Assembly: GCA_002372815.1 (NCBI GenBank)
Contig: DFIR01000019.1
Location: 300 to 16,866 of the forward strand
Source: Lachnospiraceae bacterium UBA3692
GTDB taxonomy: Bacteria > Bacillota > Clostridia > Lachnospirales > Lachnospiraceae
DNA: 16,567 nucleotides
Direction of reading: 5' to 3'
Numbering within the stretch: position 1 is the stretch's first letter; each line of letters opens with the position of its first letter. The notes beneath the pieces were generated by a model, which worked only from the letters and a program-made list of their open reading frames with translations, made no database searches and had not been told where the DNA came from. This document shows, piece by piece, positions 6,838 to 13,254 of the stretch. Both the position numbers and the translations under genes were made by a program.

Positions 6838-6866
6838 ATATTAGAGGATAAACGGGCTTCTGTCAA
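6838..6866 (-). promoter_or_regulatory. Sigma-70/SigA promoter of rpsT
   Basis: On the minus strand TTGACA (complement of 6861-6866) and TAATAT (complement of 6838-6843) are separated by exactly 17 bp. The predicted start is near 6831, giving a leader of roughly 130 nt before the rpsT ATG at 6698. Confidence 0.85.
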
Positions 6867-6926
6867 TGGTTTCTTTTTGTTCCGGGAACGTTTTTTACGG
6901 GGAATATGCGCGTGCATTTTCACGTG

Positions 6927-6955
6927 TAGACTTCTCTTTTGAGATGGATTATACT
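6927..6955 (+). promoter_or_regulatory. Promoter of the licD-glycosyltransferase operon
   Basis: TATACT at 6950-6955 is a good -10 box; TAGACT at 6927-6932, 17 bp upstream, matches four of six -35 positions. The predicted start (6961-6963) falls at or next to the ATG at 6963, suggesting a leaderless message. Confidence 0.65.
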
Positions 6956-6962
6956 AGATTTC

Positions 6963-8897
6963 ATGAAGAAAAAACTATCTTTACAGGAAATTCACAGTTA
7001 CGAACTGGACATCCTCAAGGCCTATATCCGGGTCTGTGAGGACCACGGGCTTCGCTGGTATCTGGCCGGCGGGACATTGCTCGGCGCCATCCGTCACAAG
7101 GGGTTCATCCCCTGGGACGACGACGTCGATCTTCTGATGCCCAGACCCGATTACGACGCCTTCATCCGCGTCGCGCATGAGGTGGAGAATTACGGTCCCT
7201 ACCGTGCGGCCGCCTACGAGCTCCACAATCTCGCCTATCCCTTCGCGAAGATCTACGACGTGCGCACGTCGATCCACAAGCTCTACGACGGGGACGAGAC
7301 GGAGCAGAACATCTGGATCGACATCATGCCCATGGACGGCCTGCCGGCGGACGACCGGGAGAACGCCGCCATGTTCCGGAAGAGTCTCTTCCTGCGCAAG
7401 GTGCTGAAGATCCAGTACGCGCGCCTCGGGGAAGGCAAGACGAAGCTCAAGGCCGCCATCAAGCCGGTCTTCAAAGTCCTGGCCAGGCCCATCGGCAAGG
7501 AGCGCGCCTGCGCGATGATCGACCGCCTCTGCCGGACCTACACGGTCGACGAGAGCGATTACATCGGCTGCATCAACTTCGGATACGGCCCGCAGGAGCG
7601 CATGCCCAAGAAGGAGTACCTGGAGACTGTGCAGGTCACTTTTGAGGGACTGTCCTGCAATGCGCCCGGCTGCTGGGACTTCTACCTGCGGTCCCTTTAC
7701 GGGGACTACATGCAGCTGCCTCCGGAGGAGAAGCGCGTCGCGCACTCCATGGATGTATGGGTGGAGACGGAGGATCCCAGGGAAACTGCAGACCCCGTCC
7801 GCACAGGCAGCGCAGAGCCTGCTTTTGGGAAGGGCCGCCTGTTCTACACCCAGGAGATCCGCACGGAAGACGGCTATGCCCGGACGGCCGGCATCAAGGC
7901 CCGCGATGACATCGCACAGATCCTCCGCGGCATGGGCGGCAGGGAGATCCTGATCGACGTGCCGGCGACGGACCGCATCAGCCAGTCGACGGTCGAGAAG
8001 CTCACCTATCACGCAGGTCTCATGAAGACCTGGGACACCGCCCTTGCGGAAGTCTCCCGCGGCGACACGCTGATCGTGCAGTTCCCGCTGGTCAACCACT
8101 TTATGCTCGGCTCTGTGTCCCTCCGGAAGGTGCGCGCCCGCGGCGCCCGCGTCGTGCTGCTCATCCACGATCTGGACACCCTACGGGTCGCGAAGCGCGC
8201 CGACCTGTCCGCCCGCGAGAAGCTGCGGCTACAGCTGGAAGAGAAGGACTGCCTCCGCATGTGCGACGCCATGATCGTGCACAACACGGAGATGAAGGAG
8301 AAGCTGCTCGCGCTGGGCTTCCCGGCGGGCAAGATGATCTCCCTCGGGATCTTCGATTATCTGATCCCCGACGCGTCCCTGCACGCGGAGACGGGGAAGG
8401 ACCTCCCGATCGTGATCGCCGGCACGCTCAGGCGCCACAAGGCCGGCTACGTCTATGACCTTCCGGAGGACGTGCCCTTCGCGCTCTACGGGGTCGGCTT
8501 CGAGGGAGAGGAGAGAGAGAACCTCAAGTATTTCGGCTCCTTCCCCTCCGACGAGCTTCCCGGCGTCATGAAGGGGAGCTTCGGACTGGTCTGGGACGGG
8601 GACACCGCCGATACCTGCAGCGGCGCGTACGGCGATTACCTGCGGATCAATAATCCTCACAAGACATCACTGTATCTGGCTTCCGGGCTCCCGGTCATCA
8701 TCTGGAAAGATGCTGCCCTCGCCCGCTTTGTGGAAAAGAATCACTGCGGCATAGCCGTCTCATCCCTTCAGGAGCTGCGGGACGTCCGCAGCCGCCTGAC
8801 AGAAGAGGAGTACCTCGCGATGTGCAGGAACGCGCTCGCCGTCGGAAGACGCCTGCGCAGAGGCGCCTGCACGCGCCGTGCCGTCGGAAAACTGTGA
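6963..8897 (+). CDS. LicD-family phosphotransferase / GT-B glycosyltransferase fusion
   Basis: A 644-aa two-domain protein. Residues 1-265 are LicD-like: RWYLAGGTLLGAIRHKGFIP (31-50), the acidic WDDDVD (51-56) typical of the nucleotidyltransferase fold, and YGDYMQLPPEEKR (246-258) near the domain end. LicD proteins transfer phosphocholine or other phospho-groups to surface glycans. After a linker (266-290), residues 291-644 resemble the galactofuranosyltransferase/Gtf3-type GT-B family, with the nucleotide-sugar site region GLVWDGDTADTCSGAYG (541-557) and NNPHKTSLYLASGLPVIIWK (563-582). No signal peptide or membrane segment is visible, so it probably acts on cytosolic, lipid-linked glycan intermediates. 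The ATG at 6963 fits LicD alignments but lacks a proper Shine-Dalgarno. The in-frame TTG at 6939 overlaps the promoter. First gene of a four-gene operon. The substrate is unknown. Confidence 0.85.
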   Translation: MKKKLSLQEIHSYELDILKAYIRVCEDHGLRWYLAGGTLLGAIRHKGFIPWDDDVDLLMPRPDYDAFIRVAHEVENYGPYRAAAYELHNLAYPFAKIYDVRTSIHKLYDGDETEQNIWIDIMPMDGLPADDRENAAMFRKSLFLRKVLKIQYARLGEGKTKLKAAIKPVFKVLARPIGKERACAMIDRLCRTYTVDESDYIGCINFGYGPQERMPKKEYLETVQVTFEGLSCNAPGCWDFYLRSLYGDYMQLPPEEKRVAHSMDVWVETEDPRETADPVRTGSAEPAFGKGRLFYTQEIRTEDGYARTAGIKARDDIAQILRGMGGREILIDVPATDRISQSTVEKLTYHAGLMKTWDTALAEVSRGDTLIVQFPLVNHFMLGSVSLRKVRARGARVVLLIHDLDTLRVAKRADLSAREKLRLQLEEKDCLRMCDAMIVHNTEMKEKLLALGFPAGKMISLGIFDYLIPDASLHAETGKDLPIVIAGTLRRHKAGYVYDLPEDVPFALYGVGFEGEERENLKYFGSFPSDELPGVMKGSFGLVWDGDTADTCSGAYGDYLRINNPHKTSLYLASGLPVIIWKDAALARFVEKNHCGIAVSSLQELRDVRSRLTEEEYLAMCRNALAVGRRLRRGACTRRAVGKL

Positions 8898-8904
8898 GGG
8901 GACC

Positions 8905-9258
8905 ATGTACTTTTACAAGAAGCTGTATGTGAGTCCGCAGATCGCGGACCCGGAGGAAGTCCGCAGGAAACTGCTCCGCGGCGCAGGGATGCTCGACATC
9001 TACGTGATCACCCTGATCCCGGACCCGCAGCGGCGGGGAGGCGACCAGATGGAGCTCTATCACTGCGCGAACCTGCACCAGCCCTATTACCGGGAGCATC
9101 CGCCCCTGATCCTGGGCCTTGCAAAGGGGCGCGGCGACGCGATCGCGGTCGTTCAGCAGATCCTGGAGGAGGCGGTCAGCGCCACCGGCAGGGCTGACGT
9201 CCACGGATATCTCTTCCCTGGCGGCGTCCGTCTGGGCGGCGGAAAGGGGGTGACGTGA
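8905..9258 (+). CDS. Conserved protein of unknown function (117 aa)
   Basis: I recognise this as a small protein of a type seen in clostridial genomes but know no function for it. It begins MYFYKKLYVSPQIADPEEVR and has a hydrophobic core segment GMLDIYVITLIP (about 31-42). The middle is ELYHCANLHQPYYREHPPLILGLAKG, probably family-conserved, with several aromatic residues, His and Cys. VVQQILEEAV follows, and the protein ends in a Gly-rich tail. There is no signal peptide or clear membrane helix. The ATG at 8905 follows GAGGGGA (8896-8902) and lies 7 nt after the fusion gene's stop. The in-frame ATG at 8878 lies inside that gene and was not used. The stop overlaps the next start by 1 nt (TGATG), so it is tightly coupled to the DUF2953 gene. 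Confidence 0.8.
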   Translation: MYFYKKLYVSPQIADPEEVRRKLLRGAGMLDIYVITLIPDPQRRGGDQMELYHCANLHQPYYREHPPLILGLAKGRGDAIAVVQQILEEAVSATGRADVHGYLFPGGVRLGGGKGVT

Positions 9259-10025
9259 TGGGTGTGATCTTCCTGCTGCTGAAGATCCTCGGTGTACTCC
9301 TGCTCATCATCCTGCTGCTCCTGCTGATCGTCCTGCTGGTGCCGATCCGGTACCGGTGGCAGGGAAAGATCGACGACCCTGCAGCCCACAGCGAGATCGA
9401 CCCGGAAGCGCTGCTGCGCAGCGCGAGCGGACAGGCGTGCGTATCCTGGCTGCTCCGTCTCATACAGGCACAAGTCGCATATCCCTCCGGAGAGCTGCTG
9501 TCCGTGAAGATCTTCGGAATACGGCTTCCCATCGAGAAACTGCTCGGCGGAAAGAAGGCTCCCGAGGAGAAGAAAGAAGAGGAGAAGCCGGAGGAGCCCA
9601 AAGAGAAGAAACCGCTGATGGAGACGCTCCGGGAGATTCCCGACAAGGTGCAGGGGATCCTCGACAAGGTCGACGCCTGGCTCTTCCTTCTCACCGATCC
9701 GGACACACAGAGTGCCCTGGAGAAGGTCTTCACATCCCTCGGCGCGATGCTGCGGCACTATCTGCCGCGCGAATGGCACCTGAACGGTGTGCTCGGCCTG
9801 GGAGATCCGGCTGCAAGCGCCGGTGTCCTGCAGGTCTGCGGTCTCCTGTACCCGGCCACGGACGGAAGGCTGCAGCTGGACACGGATTTTCTGGAATATC
9901 GTTTCGACATTGATACAGCGGGAAGGGGCAGGATCCGTCTGATCCACATTCTCACCGCCGCGGTCAGGATCATCCTGGACGGGAATGTCCGGGGAGTTAT
10001 CACAAAGGTCAGGAAAGGAGTCTGA
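9258..10025 (+). CDS. DUF2953 membrane-anchored protein (YtfI-like)
   Basis: A 255-aa protein with one very hydrophobic N-terminal segment (residues 3-29, mostly Leu/Ile/Val) ending in PIRYRW, likely a signal anchor. A Lys/Glu-rich linker spans 98-119. The C-terminal part contains LNGVLGLGDPAASAGVLQVCGLLYP (155-179), the GxGDP...G...LYP pattern of DUF2953, known next to ytfJ in spore-forming Firmicutes. Function is not established; a membrane-linked role in sporulation or germination is inferred only from the neighbour. The ATG at 9258 follows GGAAAGGGGG (9241-9250); the GTG at 9255 is an alternative two-residue-shift start of little consequence. Its stop is 1 nt before the ytfJ start codon. 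Confidence 0.83.
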   Translation: MGVIFLLLKILGVLLLIILLLLLIVLLVPIRYRWQGKIDDPAAHSEIDPEALLRSASGQACVSWLLRLIQAQVAYPSGELLSVKIFGIRLPIEKLLGGKKAPEEKKEEEKPEEPKEKKPLMETLREIPDKVQGILDKVDAWLFLLTDPDTQSALEKVFTSLGAMLRHYLPREWHLNGVLGLGDPAASAGVLQVCGLLYPATDGRLQLDTDFLEYRFDIDTAGRGRIRLIHILTAAVRIILDGNVRGVITKVRKGV

Positions 10026-10026
10026 A

Positions 10027-10482
10027 ATGGCACAGAACAAAAACGGAAACCCGCTCGAGAAGAACAGCCGCAATAACAGTTTCCGCGCGATGGTCCAGTC
10101 CCTCATGAGCAATGCGGAAGGCATCCTCACTTCCAAGACAGTGGTCGGCGCGCCGGTCGATGTCGGTGACCAGGTCATCATCCCCCTGTCCGACGTGAGC
10201 ATCGGATGCGGTGCCGGCTCCAATACCGCGGGTGCCCGTGACAACGGCATGGGCGGCTTCAGTGCCAAGATGTCTCCTACGGCGGTGCTCGTGATCAAGG
10301 ACGGCATGACCAAGGTCGTCAACATCCGCGACTCCAACACGCTGCTGAAGGTCATGGATATGGTCCCGGAAGTCATCGACAAGTTCAAGGGCGAGAAGGC
10401 CGGCATGGCCAGCAACGAGGCGGCCATCGACGCGGCTTTCCCGGACATGGCGGACGACGCGGAGGATGCTCCGGAGATCTGA
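10027..10482 (+). CDS. ytfJ: GerW/YtfJ-family sporulation protein
   Basis: A 151-aa member of the Spore_YtfJ family (GerW in Bacillus subtilis, linked to L-alanine germination). Typical segments are AMVQSLMSNAEGILTSKTVV (21-40), GDQVIIPLSDVSIGCGAGSN (47-66), GGFSAKMSPTAVLVIKDG (76-93) and KVMDMVPEVIDKF (108-120). The Gly-rich mid-segment is less repetitive than in Bacillus. The ATG at 10027 follows AAAGGAG (10014-10020), which overlaps the end of the DUF2953 gene; the longer in-frame start at 9985 lies within that gene. An Asp/Glu-rich tail ends the protein. The family also occurs in non-sporulating clostridia, so its presence does not prove sporulation. Last gene of the operon, with a terminator 48 nt later. 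Confidence 0.9.
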   Translation: MAQNKNGNPLEKNSRNNSFRAMVQSLMSNAEGILTSKTVVGAPVDVGDQVIIPLSDVSIGCGAGSNTAGARDNGMGGFSAKMSPTAVLVIKDGMTKVVNIRDSNTLLKVMDMVPEVIDKFKGEKAGMASNEAAIDAAFPDMADDAEDAPEI

Positions 10483-10530
10483 TGCCCGCACGCGGAGCAG
10501 AAGAGGAGCATCGAAAGAGATACGGAATGC

Positions 10531-10566
10531 AGAAAGCGCGGGAGCATTTTCCCCGCGCTTTCTTTC
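10531..10566 (+). terminator. Intrinsic terminator after ytfJ
   Basis: A 12-bp perfect stem pairs AGAAAGCGCGGG (10531-10542) with CCCGCGCTTTCT (10552-10563), closed by a 9-nt loop. The 3' arm and tail read GCTTTCTTTCTG, providing U residues. It ends the licD-GT to ytfJ operon. Confidence 0.85.
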
Positions 10567-10582
10567 TGTCATCAAAAAGGTA

Positions 10583-10634
10583 TAAAAAATAAGGCTTACA
10601 TCCGGGGAAGACTGTTCCCGTCAGATGTAAGCCT
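10583..10634 (-). terminator. Intrinsic terminator of rpmB
   Basis: The arms 10592-10602 (AGGCTTACATC) and 10624-10634 form an 11-bp perfect outer stem. An inner CGGGGAA/TTCCCG pairing extends it. On the minus strand ATTTTTTATA (complement of 10581-10590) follows, a clear U-tract 50 nt after the rpmB stop. Confidence 0.9.
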
Positions 10635-10684
10635 GATTTCCTGCACATTCGCGCATCGTTCCGCAACAGGCGGTCAGCGTGATG

Positions 10685-10870
10685 TCATGCGCGGTCGACC
10701 TTGCCGCTGCGAAGGCAGCTGGTGCACACATGCATTCTCTTCTTGGCGCCGTTAACGCTGACGGCGACCTTCTGGACGTTGGAATTCCAGATCCTGTTGG
10801 ATCTTCTATGAGAATGGCTGACGTTGTTTCCAAAATGAGCGCCCTTGCCACAGATATCACATTTGGCCAT
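10685..10870 (-). CDS. rpmB: 50S ribosomal protein bL28, zinc-ribbon (C+) form
   Basis: A 61-aa ribosomal protein of the large subunit. It starts MAKCDICGKGAHFGNNVSHS, includes RRSNRIWNSNVQKVAV, and ends HVCTSCLRSGKVDRA, all typical of bL28. Two CxxC pairs (C4/C7 and C52/C55) show that this is the zinc-binding C+ version. The ATG (complement of 10868-10870) is preceded by GGAGGTGTGTAAG on the minus strand, a strong Shine-Dalgarno with a 7-nt spacer. A GTG three codons upstream overlaps that site and was rejected. Monocistronic, with its own promoter and terminator. Confidence 0.96.
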   Translation of the reverse strand: MAKCDICGKGAHFGNNVSHSHRRSNRIWNSNVQKVAVSVNGAKKRMHVCTSCLRSGKVDRA

Positions 10871-10910
10871 CTTACACACCTCCTCACCTCTTCAGGATTG
10901 CAACGCTAAT

Positions 10911-10939
10911 ATATTAGCAGAAGACGGAGGGAAATGCAA
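10911..10939 (-). promoter_or_regulatory. Promoter of rpmB
   Basis: On the minus strand TTGCAT (complement of 10934-10939) and TAATAT (complement of 10911-10916) are 17 bp apart. The -10 box sits in a small palindrome, GCTAATATATTAGC (10905-10918). The leader is about 35 nt. Confidence 0.75.
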
Positions 10940-11012
10940 GCCGATTTTCAAGAATCCTCCGCGGATCCGCGCCGTGAATGTATTCGCTCTTTTCTTTTAT
11001 TCGCAGATTGGG

Positions 11013-11018
11013 TATAAT
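11013..11018 (+). promoter_or_regulatory. -10 box of the asp23-fakA promoter
   Basis: TATAAT at 11013-11018 is a perfect -10 box, 59 nt before the asp23 start. The expected -35 region (about 10990-10995, TTTTCT) is poor, so an activator or a weak promoter is possible. The surrounding AT-rich stretch contrasts with the GC-rich genes. Confidence 0.65.
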
Positions 11019-11071
11019 CATTATGATTTTTACAAGTCAGTTCGTGTCATTGGTACACAGAAGGAGGCAGG

Positions 11072-11434
11072 ATGAAGGCATCCAATCTGAATACCCACAT
11101 CGGAAAGATCTCCATAGAGAATGAAGTGATCGCACAGTACGCCGGCGCTGTCGCCGACGGCTGCTTCGGCATCGTGGGCATGGCAGGTGTGAATATGAAG
11201 GAAGGCATCGTGAAGCTTCTCAGGAAGGACGCGATGACCAAGGGCATCAACGTGAATCTCAGCTCCAAGGGCAGACTCACGATCGATTTTCACGTGATCG
11301 TTTCCTATGGCGTCAATATCAGGGCCGTGTGCGACAACCTGATCAACAGTGTCCGCTACAAAGTGGAAGAGTTTACAGGTCTGGAAGTCGAGAAGATCAA
11401 CATCTACGTGGAAGGAGTGCGGCTCATCGACTGA
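11072..11434 (+). CDS. Asp23/Gls24 family envelope stress response protein
   Basis: A 120-aa protein of the Asp23/YloU family, small cytosolic or membrane-associated proteins tied to cell envelope homeostasis in Gram-positives. The family pattern is visible: GKISIENEVIAQYAGAVADG (11-30), CFGIVGMAG (31-39), KGINVNLSSKGRLTIDFHVI (57-76), YGVNIRAVCDNLINSVRYKV (79-98) and EKINIYVEGVRL at the end. AAGGAGG (11061-11067) precedes the ATG by 4 nt. It is followed 45 nt later by fakA/yloV without a terminator, matching the yloU-yloV order of Bacillus, and transcription starts at the TATAAT promoter just upstream. Confidence 0.93.
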   Translation: MKASNLNTHIGKISIENEVIAQYAGAVADGCFGIVGMAGVNMKEGIVKLLRKDAMTKGINVNLSSKGRLTIDFHVIVSYGVNIRAVCDNLINSVRYKVEEFTGLEVEKINIYVEGVRLID

Positions 11435-11479
11435 GTCCGTGACGTTACCGCCAATACGATCGTACAGGAGGACACAATC

Positions 11480-13186
11480 GTGAGCAGAGAGACACTAGGC
11501 GCGAAAGAGGTTGCGAAGATCTTTTTTGCCGGTGCGGCCGAACTGGAAGCCCATAAGGACTGGATCAATGAACTGAATGTTTTCCCGGTGCCCGACGGAG
11601 ACACCGGCACCAATATGACGCTGACGATCCGGTCAGCTGCGAAGGAACTCGCGCTGCTCGGAGACACGGACAATATGAAGGATATCTGCAAGGCATTTTC
11701 CTCGGGCTCGCTGCGCGGCGCGAGAGGAAATTCCGGTGTGATCCTGTCCCAGCTGCTCCGCGGATACGGCAAGGTCACCAGAGGGGAGACCGAGATCACT
11801 GTCCCTCTCATCGCCAGCGCTTTCGAGCGCGCGGTGGAGACGGCCTATAAGGCAGTCATGAAACCGAAGGAAGGTACCATTCTCACCGTCGCGAAGGGCG
11901 CCGCCGTGAAGGCGCGCGAACTCGCGGACGCCGGCGTCACCGATCTGGAGGTCTTCCTCCCGCAGATCGTGGAGGAGGCGGACCGTGTGCTCGCGACGAC
12001 ACCGGACCTGCTGCCCGTGCTGAAACAGGCGGGCGTCGTGGACAGCGGCGGACAGGGCCTCGTGCAGTTCCTGAAGGGCTGTGTGGACGGCTTCGGGGGC
12101 AAGATCGTCCCGCCGGAGTATTTCCTGCATGAGCCCGGGGAGATCGCAGCGGAAGAGAAGGAAGAGGAGGCGGCGGCCGCACAGGCGCCCAGGCTCCTGT
12201 ATTCCGTGGCGCTTGCCGTCAAACTTGAGAAGATCGTCCCCTCCCATGCCGAGAAGGACCTGCGCAAATATCTGCAGACCATCGGCGAGGTGGCGCAGTG
12301 CGCCGCGGAAGGAGAGACCCTCCGCGCAGCCTTCGACACGAACGATCCCGGTCTGGCCGTACAGAAGGCGCTTCTCTACGGCGAGCTGACGGATCTCTCC
12401 CTCGTCAACCTGCGCCTGCACCCCGGCGAGGCTGCGGCTCCTGCAGCGAAGGAAGCAGCTCCCGCTCCGGAAGAGAAGCATGAAGCGGCTCACGCGCCGG
12501 CACCCGAAGAGGCGCCGATGCCGCACAAGGACGCCGGCTTCATCACCGTGGCTGTCGGAGAGGGCCTGACGAACATTTTCCGCGAGCTGGGCGTCGATCA
12601 CGTGATCTCCGGCGGACAGACGATGAACCCGAGCACCAGCGACATGCTGGACGCGATCGCGAAGGTCAACGCGGACACCGTCTACATCCTTCCTAATAAT
12701 AAGAACATCATCATGGCCGCCAACCAGGCTGCCGAGATGACGGAGGACAAGAAGGTCGTCGTCGTTCCCACCGTGACCATCCCGCAGGGCATCACCGCGG
12801 TGATCAATTACGCGCCGGACATGGACGGCGAGGGCAACCGCGACAACATGCAGGAGGAGATCTCCCGCGTGCACAGCGCCGAGATCACTTACGCGGTCCG
12901 CGACACGGTCCTCGACGGCGTGGAGATCCACAAGGACGACGTCATGGGCATCGGTGACAAGGGGATCCTGGAAGCGGGCCCCGGCATCGAGGAGATCGCC
13001 TTCAAAACGCTCTGCGATATCGTGGACGAGGAGACGGAGATCATCAGCATCTATTACGGCGAAGATGTCACAGAAGAGAGTGCCGAGGCGCTGCGCGAGC
13101 GCGTCGCGGAGAAGTTCCCTTCCTGCGACGTGGAAGTACAGAACGGCGGACAGCCGGTGTACTATTATATCCTGTCGGCGGAATAA
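11480..13186 (+). CDS. fakA: FakA/YloV-like fatty acid kinase catalytic subunit (DAK2/DhaL domain)
   Basis: A 568-aa protein whose homologues phosphorylate fatty acids held by FakB carriers. The N-terminal DhaL-type kinase domain shows NVFPVPDGDTGTNM (33-46), the Mg-ATP binding signature, GARGNSGVILSQLLRG (80-95) and DSGGQGLVQFLKG (188-200). The middle domain (238-315) keeps TNDPG (287-291) and YGELTD (300-305) but not the usual YCTEF cysteine or the HVHT histidines. An Ala/Pro/Glu-rich linker (316-350) leads to the C-terminal domain with HVISGGQTMNPSTSDML (374-390) and LPNNKNI (404-410). The start is GTG at 11480, chosen because CAGGAGGA (11465-11472) lies 7 nt before it and MSRETLGAKE fits the family. 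No fakB gene is in the window. Confidence 0.88.
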   Translation: MSRETLGAKEVAKIFFAGAAELEAHKDWINELNVFPVPDGDTGTNMTLTIRSAAKELALLGDTDNMKDICKAFSSGSLRGARGNSGVILSQLLRGYGKVTRGETEITVPLIASAFERAVETAYKAVMKPKEGTILTVAKGAAVKARELADAGVTDLEVFLPQIVEEADRVLATTPDLLPVLKQAGVVDSGGQGLVQFLKGCVDGFGGKIVPPEYFLHEPGEIAAEEKEEEAAAAQAPRLLYSVALAVKLEKIVPSHAEKDLRKYLQTIGEVAQCAAEGETLRAAFDTNDPGLAVQKALLYGELTDLSLVNLRLHPGEAAAPAAKEAAPAPEEKHEAAHAPAPEEAPMPHKDAGFITVAVGEGLTNIFRELGVDHVISGGQTMNPSTSDMLDAIAKVNADTVYILPNNKNIIMAANQAAEMTEDKKVVVVPTVTIPQGITAVINYAPDMDGEGNRDNMQEEISRVHSAEITYAVRDTVLDGVEIHKDDVMGIGDKGILEAGPGIEEIAFKTLCDIVDEETEIISIYYGEDVTEESAEALRERVAEKFPSCDVEVQNGGQPVYYYILSAE

Positions 13187-13213
13187 CGGCGGCAGCGGAA
13201 ACAGGACCATCCG

Positions 13214-13240
13214 GGGGCTGCATACAGGCAGCCCCTTTCT
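13214..13240 (+). terminator. Weak hairpin between fakA and recG
   Basis: GGGGCTGC (13214-13221) pairs with GCAGCCCC (13228-13235) around ATACAG, followed by TTTCT. The U-tail is short, so partial termination or an RNA-stability element is as likely as a full stop. recG begins 15 nt later. Confidence 0.5.
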
Positions 13241-13254
13241 CGTGAGAGGAATAC

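Noticed and set aside
6939..6962. TTG at 6939 as the start of the licD fusion gene
   Set aside because: It would overlap the -10 box and adds eight residues not expected in LicD proteins; the ATG at 6963 fits the family start.
9153..10547. A 464-aa open frame on the minus strand with leucine-rich segments
   Set aside because: It lies opposite three well-supported genes in tight coupling; the leucine/serine runs are complements of their codons.
11480..13186. Frameshift in fakA to explain its unusual middle domain
   Set aside because: Family-like segments (TNDPG, YGELTD, then the C-terminal domain) continue in the same frame on both sides.
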